A stretch of 64,000 nt of DNA, taken from positions 2,790,001 through 2,854,000 of the forward strand of contig NZ_CP109479.1 in assembly GCF_036227485.1 (NCBI RefSeq). Reading direction: 5' to 3'. This stretch comes from Streptomyces sp. NBC_01451. Lineage in GTDB: Bacteria; Actinomycetota; Actinomycetes; Streptomycetales; Streptomycetaceae. Positions 1 to 8,785 of this stretch are shown one piece after another. A program made the translations under genes and the position numbers. The notes under the pieces were generated by a model, which was not told where the DNA came from, searched no databases, and saw only the letters and a list, made by a program, of their open reading frames with translations. Numbering within the stretch: the stretch's first letter is position 1; every line of letters begins with the position of its first letter.

Positions 1-44
1 CGGTGGGGGTTGGCCACCGGATGTCTCTTGGTAGGGCGGACGAC

Positions 45-869
45 TCAGTGGTGCTCGGCGAGCGCGCCCTGGATGAAGGTGCAGGTCAGGAGGACGAAGA
101 CGTACGCCTGCACTGCCTGGATGAAGAGTTCGAAGGCGGTCATCACGATGACCATCACGAAGGAGACACCCGAGTACGCGATGCCGATGCCGTTCAGCAT
201 GTACCAGCTGGCGATCGTGAAGAGCAGCAGCAGGGTGTGACCGGCGAACATGTTCGCGAACAGTCGCACGGCGTGCGTGAACGGGCGGACCACCAGGTTC
301 GAGAAGAACTCGATCGTCATGGCCAGCGGGAGCACCGCGCCCAACGTCTTGTCGTAGCCGGTGAAGTTCTTGAAGGCGCCGACGAAACCGTGCCGCTTGA
401 AGGTCAGTGAGACCCAGGTGATGTAGACGATGGCCGCGAGAACCGCCGGGTAGGCGATGATCGAGGTCACGGGGAACGAGGCGATCGGGATGATCGACCA
501 GATGTTCATCATCCAGATGAAGAAGAAGAGCGAGACGGCAAGCGGTACGTACTTGTCGCCCTCCTTCTTGCCGATCGTCTCGTAGACGATGCCGCGCCGG
601 ACGAAGTCGTAACCGGCCTCGGCGACCATCTGCAGTTTGCCGGGAACCATCTTGGGCTTACGGAACGCGGCCCAGAAGAACCCCACCACGATGATGGACC
701 CGAGCAGCGCGAGCAGCATGGGCTTGTTGAAGTAGAGCCCGTTGCCGTCGGCGTCGCCCCAAAGCGGCTCGAACATGAACGAATGCAGGCCCGGAGCCGG
801 GAAGCCACAACCGTCGAAGAGGTGGCAATCGGTCTCGAAGGCGAGCACCTGCGTCGGGTCAGCACTCAC
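45..869 (-). CDS. atpB: ATP synthase F0 subunit a
   Basis: Membrane subunit a of F1F0 ATP synthase, which forms the proton half-channels against the c-ring. The protein is about 274 residues with five or six hydrophobic segments. The family signature is visible late in the protein as VVRPFTHAVRLFANMFAGH, including the essential arginine, and the C-terminus carries the usual aromatic helix (FIQAVQAYVFVLLTC). I chose the GTG at 869 (protein starts MSADPTQVL) because AAGGAG sits six bases upstream; an ATG at 905 would add 12 unlikely residues. It lies downstream of atpI, and the rest of the atp operon (atpE onward) should continue beyond base 1. A small inverted repeat (CGGTGG/CCACCG, bases 1-19) lies just after the stop. 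Confidence 0.97.
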   Translation of the reverse strand: MSADPTQVLAFETDCHLFDGCGFPAPGLHSFMFEPLWGDADGNGLYFNKPMLLALLGSIIVVGFFWAAFRKPKMVPGKLQMVAEAGYDFVRRGIVYETIGKKEGDKYVPLAVSLFFFIWMMNIWSIIPIASFPVTSIIAYPAVLAAIVYITWVSLTFKRHGFVGAFKNFTGYDKTLGAVLPLAMTIEFFSNLVVRPFTHAVRLFANMFAGHTLLLLFTIASWYMLNGIGIAYSGVSFVMVIVMTAFELFIQAVQAYVFVLLTCTFIQGALAEHH

Positions 870-1094
870 CACGGGCTCCTTCGGCGTGACGCATGGGTAC
901 GGCAACCTCGTTGTGTCGGCACGGCGCGCAGCCGCGGTTCGGCACTGGACTGGTGTTACGGATGTGGGGGCGGCTGTGGGGCATCAAGCCTCGCGATTGA
1001 GCAGGCGTCAGCTCAGATGCCCGCGCCCGCGATGCCGCAGTTGGCACCGGACGATAGCAGGATCTCTCGCACCCGCTTATCCCGGCCCTACCTC

Positions 1095-1532
1095 TCACGA
1101 CGAGTGCCCTGTCTTTTCGGGCCTGTCCCCCATCGTGGAGTCGGGTTCAACGTAGAGGATCTTCGACTTCATGTGGGCACGAGCTTGCGCCGCGATCCAG
1201 GCGAGCGTGCCTGCGACCAGCGTGAGCGCGAAGGCCCTGGGGTTGAACAGCGTCGTGTTCTTGAACGCCGCGAGAAAGATGAACAGCAGAAGAATTTGCG
1301 CCGCGTACAGCATCAGGCCCATTGCCTGGAACAGATGCGGAAGCGTTTTGGCAGTGCGCTGCAGAACGTAGAACCCGATACCCATGAAGAGAATCACGAC
1401 CAGCGTCGCCACGACCGCCCCGATCGCGCCTTCGGCACCAGCGACCACGGCACTGACGACGGCGGCAAGTGCGCCGACGGCAGCTGTGGGCACAGCGGCT
1501 TGAAGCAGGATCCGGACGTCATTGGACGGCAT
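1095..1532 (-). CDS. atpI: ATP synthase protein I
   Basis: Small membrane protein of 145 residues that precedes atpB in the ATP synthase operon. It has four hydrophobic stretches (roughly residues 10-35, 38-60, 70-92, 97-115) and a charged C-terminus. AtpI proteins are thought to assist c-ring assembly or ion supply to F0. Identification rests on size, topology and position directly upstream of atpB on the same strand; sequence conservation in this family is weak. The 225 bases between atpI and atpB hold no obvious gene. Confidence 0.85.
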   Translation of the reverse strand: MPSNDVRILLQAAVPTAAVGALAAVVSAVVAGAEGAIGAVVATLVVILFMGIGFYVLQRTAKTLPHLFQAMGLMLYAAQILLLFIFLAAFKNTTLFNPRAFALTLVAGTLAWIAAQARAHMKSKILYVEPDSTMGDRPEKTGHSS

Positions 1533-1840
1533 GGCGGCAACTCCGCTTTCACAGGGGGGCAGGTGTCGTCATGGACGAGCGTAGTCCCCGGTTCGAGCAG
1601 AGAAACTCGCGCCAATGGACCGTCGCACTGCGGTCCTTCGGTTCTGTCCGGGGTTCTCGTGAACCGTATCACAAACTATTTGATGAGGTCTTTACCTGGA
1701 TGGTGTGCTCGGTGTCACACATGAGAGTGAACCTGCCCACCTGTGCAGAACCAGCGCCGAATTGTCTGGTATTGGAGCGCTTCGTCCGCTCCGTGCTCTC
1801 TCTGTTTCAAGCAAAGCATTAGTCAGATTCTTACCTTGCG
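1533..1840. other. Intergenic region upstream of the atp operon
   Basis: About 308 bases without a credible gene, and less GC-rich than its surroundings. It must hold the promoter of the atpI-atpB operon (minus strand) and the 3' end of the transferase transcript. I see a short perfect palindrome GTGTCACAC near 1712-1720 but no convincing -10/-35 pair or terminator. Confidence 0.5.
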
Positions 1841-3190
1841 TCAGCGCGACGACCCGGCTTTACGTCGGTCAAGGAGCCGCGAACGGGGGCCGATCGCCGT
1901 CGCTCCGTTGACACCCGAGACGCCGGCCCGCACCGGAGCGCGGTGTTCGGGGGCGGCCTCCTCGTCGGCCATGGCCGGCACCGAGGCGGCGGGCGCCGTC
2001 GCACCGGCCTCCTCCGCCGTGCGGCCGCGCCGGTAGCGCGGCGGCACGAACCGCTCGGCCCAGCGCGGGGTGCGCGGCGTGAAGCGCGGCAGCAGCAGGA
2101 GTACGAGTCCGATCGCGCTCAGTGCCACCACACTGAGGACGATCCACATGGACGCGTTGTTGACCGAGTAGGACAGGGCGCCGAAGCCGATCAGCGCCGA
2201 CCAGAAGTACATGATCAGGACGGCCCTGCTGTGCGAGTGCCCGACCTCCAGCAGCCGGTGGTGCAGATGCCCCCGGTCGGCCGCGAACGGCGACTGTCCG
2301 CGCCAGGTGCGCCGCACGATGGCCAGCACGAGGTCGGCGGCCGGGATCGCGATGATGGTGAGCGGCATCAGCAGCGGGATGTAGACCGGCACCATCTGGT
2401 GCACGGTGTTGCGCTCGGACCCGGAGAACAGGTTCATCGCGTCGGGGTCGATCTGCCCGGTGATGGAGATCGCGCCGGCGGCCAGCACCAGGCCGATGAG
2501 CATCGACCCGGAGTCGCCCATGAAGATCCGGGCGGGATGCATGTTGTGCGGCAGGAAGCCGAGGCACATGCCCATCAGGATCACCGAGAACAGGGTGGCC
2601 GGGGCGGCGGCCTCGATGCCGTACGAGACCCAGACGCGGTAGGCGTAGAGGAAGAACGCCGCCGAGGCGATGCACACCATGCCGGCCGCGAGACCGTCCA
2701 GGCCGTCGACGAAGTTGACGGCGTTGATGGTGATGACGACCAGCGCCACCGTCAGCAGGGTGCCCTGCCACTGCGTCAGCGCGACGTTGCCCACGGACGG
2801 GATCGGCAGCCACAGGATCGTCAGACCCTGCATGACCATGACGCCGGCGGCGATCATCTGGCCGCCCAGCTTGATCAGGGCGTCGATCTCGAACTTGTCG
2901 TCCAGCACGCCGATCAGCCAGATGAGCGCGGCGCCGGAGAGCAGTGCCCGCGGCTCGTTCGAGTTCTTGAAGACCTCGTGGAGGTTGGTGAGGTGGTCGG
3001 CGACCAGCAGTCCGGCGCACAGCCCGAAGAACATCGCGATCCCGCCGAGCCGCGGAGTGGGTTCCCGGTGCACGTCACGGGCCCTGATCTCCGGCATCGC
3101 TCCGGCCACGATCGCGAACTTCCGTACCGGCCCGGTCAGCAGATACGTCACCGCGGCCGTGATGCAGAGCGTCAGCAGGTATTCACGCAC
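1841..3190 (-). CDS. Undecaprenyl-phosphate sugar-1-phosphate transferase (WecA/TagO/MraY superfamily)
   Basis: Integral membrane enzyme of about 449 residues that should transfer a sugar-1-phosphate, probably GlcNAc-1-P, from a UDP-sugar to undecaprenyl phosphate, the first step of wall polymer or glycan assembly. Visible superfamily motifs are HREPTPRLGGIAMF near the N-terminus, the Mg2+/catalytic NFVDGLDGLAAG, FMGDSGSMLIG, and the histidine motif HLHHRLLEVGHSHSRAV. There are around ten hydrophobic helices. The C-terminal 80 residues form an Ala/Pro/Arg-rich cytoplasmic tail. The chosen GTG start at 3190 (MREYLLTLC) has GGGGAAG upstream and gives the usual short N-terminus before helix 1; an in-frame start at 3229 is possible. 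The exact sugar substrate cannot be read from sequence. Confidence 0.88.
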   Translation of the reverse strand: MREYLLTLCITAAVTYLLTGPVRKFAIVAGAMPEIRARDVHREPTPRLGGIAMFFGLCAGLLVADHLTNLHEVFKNSNEPRALLSGAALIWLIGVLDDKFEIDALIKLGGQMIAAGVMVMQGLTILWLPIPSVGNVALTQWQGTLLTVALVVITINAVNFVDGLDGLAAGMVCIASAAFFLYAYRVWVSYGIEAAAPATLFSVILMGMCLGFLPHNMHPARIFMGDSGSMLIGLVLAAGAISITGQIDPDAMNLFSGSERNTVHQMVPVYIPLLMPLTIIAIPAADLVLAIVRRTWRGQSPFAADRGHLHHRLLEVGHSHSRAVLIMYFWSALIGFGALSYSVNNASMWIVLSVVALSAIGLVLLLLPRFTPRTPRWAERFVPPRYRRGRTAEEAGATAPAASVPAMADEEAAPEHRAPVRAGVSGVNGATAIGPRSRLLDRRKAGSSR

Positions 3191-3316
3191 AGGCTTCCCC
3201 ACAGGTCTCGCTGGCCATCCAGGCCCCACACCCTAGCGAGGGACGCATAGGGATAGGGACTTCCGGGTAGCGAAGATGGTTGCACGCGCGCCTGTGCACA
3301 GGTTGACGACTACCCC

Positions 3317-4570
3317 TCATCGCCCGGGATACGGCGGAAATCTACCGGTCAGCTCCCGCACTTCGTCACGCGCCCCACCGCTCTCGACAGCCCCACGCAG
3401 CACATCCGCCAGCAGCACCGCGATCCGCGCCATCTCCGCCTCCCCCATCCCCTGGGTGGTCGGCGCGGCCGTCCCCAGCCGCAGCCCGCGCGCCTCCCCG
3501 TGGGGCAGCGGACAGCAGTCCAGAACCACTCCTGCGGCGGAAAGCAGGCCTCGCGCGGCACGTCCGTCCACGCCCAGGGGCGCCGGGTCGACCGTGATCA
3601 GGTGCGTGTCCGTCCCGCCTGTCGTCACCACGAACCCCTCGGCGGCCAGCCCCGCCGCCAGCACCCGGGCGTTGGCGACCACCTGATGGGCGTACGCCGT
3701 GAAGGCCGGGGTCGCCGCCTCGCCGAAGGCGACTGCCTTGGCGGCGATCGTGTGCATCTGCGCGCCCCCCTGGGTGAACGGGAAAACCGCCCGGTCGACC
3801 CGTTCCGCGAGCTCGGCGCCGCACAGCAGCATTCCGCCGCGCGGTCCGCGCAGCACCTTGTGGGTGGTCGCGCAGACGACGTCGGCGTACGGCACGGGGC
3901 TGGGCGCCGCTCCCCCGGCGACGAGTCCGATGGGGTGCGCGGCATCCGCGATGAGGTAGGCGCCCGCCTCGTCGGCGATCTCGCGGAAGGCGGCGTAGTC
4001 GATGTGCCGGGGGTAGGCGATGGACCCGCAGACGACGGCCTTGGGTCGATGCGTACGGGCGAGGGCGCGCACCTGCTCGTAGTCGATGAGGCCGCTCTCC
4101 GCGTCGACGCCGTAGGGGACGAAGTCGAACCAGCGGCCGGAGAAGTTTGCGGGCGACCCGTGCGTGAGATGCCCGCCGTGGTGCAGCCCGAGGGCTAGGA
4201 CGGTGTCACCGGGGCGCAGGAGGGCGGCGTAGGCGGCCAGAACGGCCGAAGACCCGGAGTGGGACTGGACGTTGGCGTGTTCGGCGCCGAACAGGGCCCT
4301 GGCCCGCTCCACGGCGAGGCGCTCGGCGACGTCGACGATCTCGCAGCCGCCGTGGTGCCGGGCGCCGGGATAGCCCTCGGCGTACTTGTTGGCGAGCGGC
4401 GAGCCGAGCGCGGCGAGCACGGCGGGCGAGGCGAAGTTCTCGGCGGCGATCAGCTGGAGCGTCGTCGACTGCCGTTCGGCCTCCCCGAGCAGCACCTCGG
4501 CCAGCTCGGGGTCCTGCCGGCGCAGTACGTCAACAGCGCCATCGCTCTCAAAGGCATGCGTGACCGACAT
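3317..4570 (-). CDS. glyA: Serine hydroxymethyltransferase
   Basis: PLP enzyme interconverting serine and glycine with tetrahydrofolate, giving one-carbon units. The protein has 417 residues, the normal length. The PLP lysine lies in TTHKVLRGPRGG near residue 236, and QLIAAENFASPAVLAALGS and ANKYAEGYPGARHHGG match the conserved N-terminal substrate-binding motifs. The ATG at 4570 has GGAG seven bases upstream; the in-frame extension above it is non-coding and contains a dispersed repeat. It lies between the transferase and the phosphatase gene, as in other Streptomyces. Streptomyces genomes often carry a second glyA elsewhere, so this may not be the only copy. Confidence 0.95.
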   Translation of the reverse strand: MSVTHAFESDGAVDVLRRQDPELAEVLLGEAERQSTTLQLIAAENFASPAVLAALGSPLANKYAEGYPGARHHGGCEIVDVAERLAVERARALFGAEHANVQSHSGSSAVLAAYAALLRPGDTVLALGLHHGGHLTHGSPANFSGRWFDFVPYGVDAESGLIDYEQVRALARTHRPKAVVCGSIAYPRHIDYAAFREIADEAGAYLIADAAHPIGLVAGGAAPSPVPYADVVCATTHKVLRGPRGGMLLCGAELAERVDRAVFPFTQGGAQMHTIAAKAVAFGEAATPAFTAYAHQVVANARVLAAGLAAEGFVVTTGGTDTHLITVDPAPLGVDGRAARGLLSAAGVVLDCCPLPHGEARGLRLGTAAPTTQGMGEAEMARIAVLLADVLRGAVESGGARDEVRELTGRFPPYPGR

Positions 4571-4633
4571 GATGGGCTCCGGGCGTCGACGGTGACGTAC
4601 GTCCAATGTAGGCCGCAGCGCCCTGATCGGCGC

Positions 4634-4772
4634 GGCGCTGTGCCAATACGCGGCTCCGCCGCGCGGGCGCGACAAGCTCCGCTCCCGGCCCGTCATCGTC
4701 CGCGCCCACGGAAACGCGCCCCGGAGGGGCGCGGGGAACTGCGCGATCAGCCACGACGGACCCGCAAGCCGC
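4634..4772. repeat. Dispersed Streptomyces intergenic repeat, copy A
   Basis: The stretch combines a GGCTCCGCCGCGCGGGCGCG block (4652-4671), followed by ACAAGC, with a perfect 8-bp hairpin CGCGCCCC-GGA-GGGGCGCG (4715-4733) and a GGGGAACTGCGCGATCAGCC block. The same blocks recur inverted at 8694-8785 and, in part, at 51405-51457. I recognise this as an intergenic repeat family common in Streptomyces. It lies between the divergent end of glyA and the 3' end of the phosphatase gene. Confidence 0.8.
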
Positions 4773-4804
4773 ACGACGACCCGCCGAGGCAGGTCAGTGG
4801 GCGC

Positions 4805-5452
4805 TCAGGCCTTCGCAGGCACCCCGGTCAACGCCGTCACGACCGGATCCAACGCCTGCTGTATCTCGTCCCCGATCGACCGGAAGAAGGTCAGGGGCGC
4901 CCCGTACGGGTCGTACACCTCGTCCGCCTCCGCGGTGGGCGCGAGGAGCCACCCGCGTAGAGCCGCCGCGGCGCGGACCAGTGCGCGCGCCCGTTCGATC
5001 ATGCCGTCGTCGAGCGGGGGCAGGGTCGCCGGGTCTATCGCCTTCACCAGGCGGGTGAACTCCTTCAGCGTGAAGGTGCGCAGGCCCGCCGAGTGGCCCA
5101 TGGAGATGACCTGCGCGCGGTGGTCACGCGTGGCCGTCAGCACCAGGTCGGCCCGGATGACGTGCTCGTCGAGCAGCTCGCGCCCGGTGAAGCCGGAGGG
5201 GTCCGCGCCGAACTCCGCGAGGACCGCCTCCGCGTTGGCCTCCATGGGCGCGCCCTCGTGGCCCCACGTACCGGCGCTCTCCACGATGAGGCCGCCCCAC
5301 AGCGGGTCGCCGAGCCGGTCCGCCAGGGCATGCCGGGTCAGCCGCTCGGTGATCGGTGAGCGGCAGACGTTTCCGGTGCTGACATAGAGGATGCGGAAGG
5401 CGTCCCGCGAGGCCCCGTTCCAGTGCTGAGCCCCCGTGACCCCCGTGCGCAT
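4805..5452 (-). CDS. Low-molecular-weight protein-tyrosine-phosphatase-like protein with Ser in place of the catalytic Cys
   Basis: 215-residue member of the LMW phosphatase/arsenate-reductase fold. The P-loop reads YVSTGNVCRSPITER; the family motif is CxGNxCRS, so the nucleophilic first cysteine is serine here (codon AGC) while the second cysteine and the arginine are kept. The C-terminal general-acid motif is preserved as EVYDPYGAP. In LMW phosphatases a Cys-to-Ser change abolishes catalysis but keeps phosphate binding, so this protein may bind rather than hydrolyse phosphotyrosine, or use other chemistry. The ATG at 5452 starts just before the fold; no strong ribosome site is seen. It follows sua5 by 29 bases on the same strand and is probably co-transcribed. 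Confidence 0.85.
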   Translation of the reverse strand: MRTGVTGAQHWNGASRDAFRILYVSTGNVCRSPITERLTRHALADRLGDPLWGGLIVESAGTWGHEGAPMEANAEAVLAEFGADPSGFTGRELLDEHVIRADLVLTATRDHRAQVISMGHSAGLRTFTLKEFTRLVKAIDPATLPPLDDGMIERARALVRAAAALRGWLLAPTAEADEVYDPYGAPLTFFRSIGDEIQQALDPVVTALTGVPAKA

Positions 5453-5481
5453 GCCTATGCCACGCCCCGCGTCAGGGGCTG

Positions 5482-6129
5482 TCAATTCGCCACCTCGAGG
5501 TCGGGGACCACCTTGCGCAGCTCTTCGGCCGACAGTGCGCCCGCGCGCAGCAGGACCGGCACCTTGCCCGTGACGTCGACGATCGACGACGGGATGATTC
5601 CGGGCGTGGGGCCGCCGTCCAGGTAGACGGAGACGGAGTCGCCGAGCATCTCCTGGGCGGCGTCGCAGTCCTCGGGGGACGGGTGGCCCGTCAGGTTGGC
5701 GGAGGAGACCGCCATGGGGCCGACCTCGGTCAGCAGTTCGATCGCCACCGGGTGCAGCGGCATGCGTACGGCGACCGTGCCGCGAGTGTCCCCGAGGTCC
5801 CACTGGAGGGACGGCTGGTGCTTGGCGACGAGGGTCAGGGCGCCCGGCCAGAAGGCGTCGACGAGCTCCCAGGCCATCTCGGAGAAGTCCGTGACGAGGC
5901 CGTGCAGGGTGTTCGGGGAGCCGATCAGGACGGGCGTGGGCATGCCACGACCACGGCCCTTCGCCTCCAGCAGGTCGGTGACGGCCTCGGAGGAGAACGC
6001 GTCGGCACCGATGCCGTAGACCGTGTCGGTCGGGAGGACCACCAGCTCGCCGCGGCGGACGGCGGACGCGGCCTCGCGCAGACCGGTCGTGCGGTCGGTC
6101 GCGTCGTTGGTGTCGTATCGCCGAGCCAT
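5482..6129 (-). CDS. L-threonylcarbamoyladenylate synthase (Sua5/YrdC/YwlC family)
   Basis: Makes threonylcarbamoyl-AMP from threonine, bicarbonate and ATP for the t6A37 modification of ANN-decoding tRNAs. The 215-residue protein is a single YrdC domain: LPTDTVYGIGADAF near residue 35, the basic KGRGRGMPTPVLIG stretch (the family has KxR..KP here), FWPGALTLV, and SSANLTGHPSPED. There is no C-terminal Sua5 domain, as in the short YrdC form. The ATG at 6129 has GAGGAGG nine bases upstream and directly abuts the TAA of an 18-codon reading frame that itself overlaps prmC, suggesting translational coupling through the translation-factor operon. Confidence 0.93.
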   Translation of the reverse strand: MARRYDTNDATDRTTGLREAASAVRRGELVVLPTDTVYGIGADAFSSEAVTDLLEAKGRGRGMPTPVLIGSPNTLHGLVTDFSEMAWELVDAFWPGALTLVAKHQPSLQWDLGDTRGTVAVRMPLHPVAIELLTEVGPMAVSSANLTGHPSPEDCDAAQEMLGDSVSVYLDGGPTPGIIPSSIVDVTGKVPVLLRAGALSAEELRKVVPDLEVAN

Positions 6130-6186
6130 TTAGCGGGCCTCCTCGTACACGTACTGCTGGGGGTAGGAAGTCTGGGTGTCGCTCAC
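6130..6186 (-). CDS. Possible 18-residue leader or coupling peptide
   Basis: A short frame starts with GTG inside the prmC stop (GTGA overlap, 6186) and ends with TAA immediately followed by the sua5 ATG, with no spacer. The peptide would read MSDTQTSYPQQYVYEEAR, and its last codons contain the sua5 ribosome site GAGGAGG. This geometry suits ribosome hand-over from prmC to sua5. There is no proof that the peptide is functional; the frame could be fortuitous. Confidence 0.3.
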   Translation of the reverse strand: MSDTQTSYPQQYVYEEAR

Positions 6187-7064
6187 GGCGTTGCCCTGCG
6201 GGCCGTCGCGAAGCGCGGGCGGTTGTTGAGGTCCGGGTGGTCGGCCGCGTCGGCCCAGCCCCGCTCCTCGGTGAAGATCCACGGCACCTGGCCGCCCTGG
6301 GTGTCCGCGTGCTCGACGACGACGACGCCGCCGGGGCGCAGCAGACGGTGTGCGGTGCGTTCGAGGCCCCGGATGAGGTCGAGGCCGTCCTCGCCCGAGA
6401 ACAGGGCGAGTTCGGGATCGTGGTCCCGGGCCTCCGGGGCGACGTACTCCCACTCGGTGAGCGGGATGTACGGCGGGTTGGAGATGACCAGGTCGACCTG
6501 GCCGTCGAGGTCCTGGAAGGCGTCCAGGGCGTTGCCCTGCCGCAGGTCGACCCTGGACCCCTCCATGTTCTTGCGGGTCCACGCCAGGGCGTCCTCGGAC
6601 AGCTCCACGGCGTGCACCCGGGAGCGCGGGACCTCCTGGGCGAGGGCGAGCGCGATGGCGCCGGAACCGGTGCACAGGTCGACGATCAGCGGCTCGACGA
6701 CGTCCATCGCGCGGACGGCGTCTATGGCCCAGCCGACGACCGACTCGGTCTCGGGACGGGGTACGAACACGCCCGGTCCGACCTGGAGTTCCAGGTAGCG
6801 GAAGAAGGCGCGTCCGGTGATGTGCTGGAGCGGCTCGCGGGCCTCGCGACGGGCGATGACCTCCCAGTAGCGGGCGTCGAAGTCCACGTCCTTGACGGTG
6901 TGCAGCGTGCCGCGCTTCACGCCGTGCACGAACGCGGCGAGTTCCTCCGCGTCGTTGCGCGGCGAGGGCACGCCCGCGTCGGCCAGCCGCTGGGTGGCCT
7001 GGGCCACCTCCGCGAGCAGCAAGCTGCGGGGGCTCGGGGGCCGTCCCCCAATGTTCTGCTGCAC
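6183..7064 (-). CDS. prmC: Peptide chain release factor N5-glutamine methyltransferase
   Basis: SAM-dependent methylase of the GGQ glutamine in release factors RF1 and RF2, increasing termination efficiency. The 293-residue protein has an N-terminal helical domain (1-95), the SAM motif VDLCTGSGAIALALA (about 125-140) and the catalytic NPPY motif in ISNPPYIPLTEWEYV near residue 196. GTG at 7064 is preceded by an excellent GGAGG six bases away. The N-terminus has about 15 residues more than typical PrmC, which usually starts near LLLAEVAQ; a TTG there is an alternative start. It lies 45 bases after prfA, which encodes its substrate. Confidence 0.95.
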   Translation of the reverse strand: MQQNIGGRPPSPRSLLLAEVAQATQRLADAGVPSPRNDAEELAAFVHGVKRGTLHTVKDVDFDARYWEVIARREAREPLQHITGRAFFRYLELQVGPGVFVPRPETESVVGWAIDAVRAMDVVEPLIVDLCTGSGAIALALAQEVPRSRVHAVELSEDALAWTRKNMEGSRVDLRQGNALDAFQDLDGQVDLVISNPPYIPLTEWEYVAPEARDHDPELALFSGEDGLDLIRGLERTAHRLLRPGGVVVVEHADTQGGQVPWIFTEERGWADAADHPDLNNRPRFATARRATP

Positions 7065-7109
7065 GCTGGTCCTCCGGTACTCGTCACTCGTACGGGGCTC
7101 GTACGGGGC

Positions 7110-8186
7110 TTACGCTGCCGCGAGCTTCGCTGCGGAGTCCGCGTCGACACAGGCCTGGATGACGGCGTCGAGGTCGCCGTCCAGCACCTGGTCGAGGTTG
7201 TACGACTTGAAGCCGACGCGGTGGTCCGAGAGGCGATTCTCCGGGAAGTTGTACGTACGGATCTTCTCGGAGCGGTCGACGGTGCGGACCTGGCTGCGGC
7301 GGGCGTCGGCGGCCTCCTTCTCCGCTTCCTCCACGGCTGCCGCGAGGAGCCTGGAGCGCAGGATACGCATCGCCTGCTCCTTGTTCTGCAGCTGGCTCTT
7401 CTCGTTCTGGCAGGAGGCGACGACTCCGGTGGGAACGTGCGTGATGCGCACCGCGGAGTCGGTCGTGTTGACGGACTGTCCGCCGGGACCGGAGGAGCGG
7501 TACACGTCGATGCGGAGGTCGTTCGGGTTGATCTCCACGTCGACCTCCTCCGCCTCGGGGGTGACCAGGACACCGGCCGCGGAGGTGTGGATACGGCCCT
7601 GGGACTCGGTCGCGGGCACGCGCTGCACGCGGTGCACCCCGCCCTCGTACTTCAGCCGGGCCCAGACGCCCTGGCCGGGCTCGGTGGCACCCTGGCCGCC
7701 CTTGGTCTTCACCGCGACCTGGACGTCCTTGTAGCCGCCCAGCTCGGACTCGGTGGCGTCGATGATCTCGGTCTTCCACCCGACGCGCTCGGCGTACCGG
7801 AGATACATCCGCAGGAGGTCACCGGCGAACAGGGCGGACTCGTCGCCGCCCGCGCCGGCCTTGACCTCCAGGATCACGTCCTTGTCGTCGTTGGGGTCAC
7901 GCGGAACGAGCAGCAGGCGCAGCTTCTCGGTGAGCTCCTCGCGCTGCTTCTCCAGTTCCTTGACCTCGGCGGCGAAGTCGGGGTCGTCGACAGCGAACTC
8001 CTTCGCCGTGCCGATGTCGTCCCCGGTCTGCTTCCAGGAGCGGTAGGTCCCGACGATCGGGGTCAGCTCGGCGTAGCGCTTGTTGAGCTTGCGCGCGTTG
8101 GCCTGGTCGGCGTGCACCGACGGGTCGGCGAGCTTCTTCTCCAGGTCGGCGTGCTCGGTGAGCAGATCCTCGACGGCCTCGAACAT
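7110..8186 (-). CDS. prfA: Peptide chain release factor 1
   Basis: Class I release factor reading UAA and UAG. The 358-residue protein has the standard length. The RF1-specific tripeptide PAT is seen in [12 protein letters not shown], and the peptidyl-hydrolysis motif in [17 protein letters not shown] near residue 234. The ATG at 8186 begins the family sequence MFEAVEDLL and has AGGAG five bases upstream; upstream in-frame sequence is the 103-base rpmE-prfA spacer. It forms an operon with prmC and sua5, so termination and tRNA modification functions are grouped. Confidence 0.97.
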   Translation of the reverse strand: MFEAVEDLLTEHADLEKKLADPSVHADQANARKLNKRYAELTPIVGTYRSWKQTGDDIGTAKEFAVDDPDFAAEVKELEKQREELTEKLRLLLVPRDPNDDKDVILEVKAGAGGDESALFAGDLLRMYLRYAERVGWKTEIIDATESELGGYKDVQVAVKTKGGQGATEPGQGVWARLKYEGGVHRVQRVPATESQGRIHTSAAGVLVTPEAEEVDVEINPNDLRIDVYRSSGPGGQSVNTTDSAVRITHVPTGVVASCQNEKSQLQNKEQAMRILRSRLLAAAVEEAEKEAADARRSQVRTVDRSEKIRTYNFPENRLSDHRVGFKSYNLDQVLDGDLDAVIQACVDADSAAKLAAA

Positions 8187-8289
8187 GGGGGCTCCTGAAA
8201 ACGTGTGGTGCGTGGGGGACGGCGGGCGACCAAAAACGCCGGTCCAGGTACGCCCCGGGGGGCGACCATGGACCGGCGCTGGTGCCTCG

Positions 8290-8514
8290 CTACTTCGTGG
8301 AGCCGGCAGCGGCCTTGCCGAAGCGGGCCTCGAAGCGGGCCACGCGGCCACCGGTGTCGAGGATCTTCTGCTTGCCCGTGTAGAACGGGTGGCACTCGGA
8401 GCAGACCTCGGCGCGGATGGTGCCGCTCGTGATCGTGCTGCGGGTGGTGAACGACGCGCCACAGGTGCAGCTGACCTGCGTCTCGACGTACTCGGGGTGG
8501 ACTTCGCGCTTCAA
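8290..8514 (-). CDS. rpmE: 50S ribosomal protein L31 (zinc-binding form)
   Basis: Seventy-four-residue large-subunit protein L31. It has the zinc-binding cysteines of the C+ form (CTCGASF around residues 16-18 and CSECHPF around 37-40), so it is the zinc-replete paralogue rather than the zinc-starvation copy. The start codon is TTG (8512-8514), with AGGAG a few bases upstream; no ATG gives a full-length protein. It sits upstream of prfA on the same strand. Confidence 0.97.
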   Translation of the reverse strand: MKREVHPEYVETQVSCTCGASFTTRSTITSGTIRAEVCSECHPFYTGKQKILDTGGRVARFEARFGKAAAGSTK

Positions 8515-8693
8515 GGGGTTCTCCTAGTTTCGGGAGGGCTCCGGGTCGCCTCCGCGGGATGCGGGTGCGTGAACCGGGGCCGACGTACCAGTCTGCCAGG
8601 ACTGGGCGCATCCCCCAAAACCGGGGGCGGGGGTTGGATATTCCCCGGGGGTGCGGGAGGGGGTGGTGGAGTTGCGTTCGCGGGCAGGTGCGG

Positions 8694-8785
8694 GTGCGCT
8701 GTGGCTTGTCGCGCCCACGCGGCGGAGCCGCAAATGTCACAGCCCCGCGCCCCTGGGAAAGCAGGGGCGCAGCCCCTGCTTTCCT
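8694..8785. repeat. Dispersed intergenic repeat, copy B (inverted relative to copy A)
   Basis: The block GCTTGTCGCGCCCACGCGGC (8704-8723) continued by GGAGCCGC is nearly the reverse complement of 4652-4676, and CCCCGCGCCCCTG matches the hairpin part of copy A inverted. It fills the space between the LCP gene stop and the rpmE promoter region and merges with the LCP terminator hairpin. Confidence 0.75.
8756..8784 (-). terminator. Hairpin at the LCP gene stop
   Basis: Perfect 13-bp stem (GGAAAGCAGGGGC / GCCCCTGCTTTCC) with a 3-base loop, starting at the stop codon of the LCP gene. There is no U-run, which is usual for Streptomyces terminators. Confidence 0.8.
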
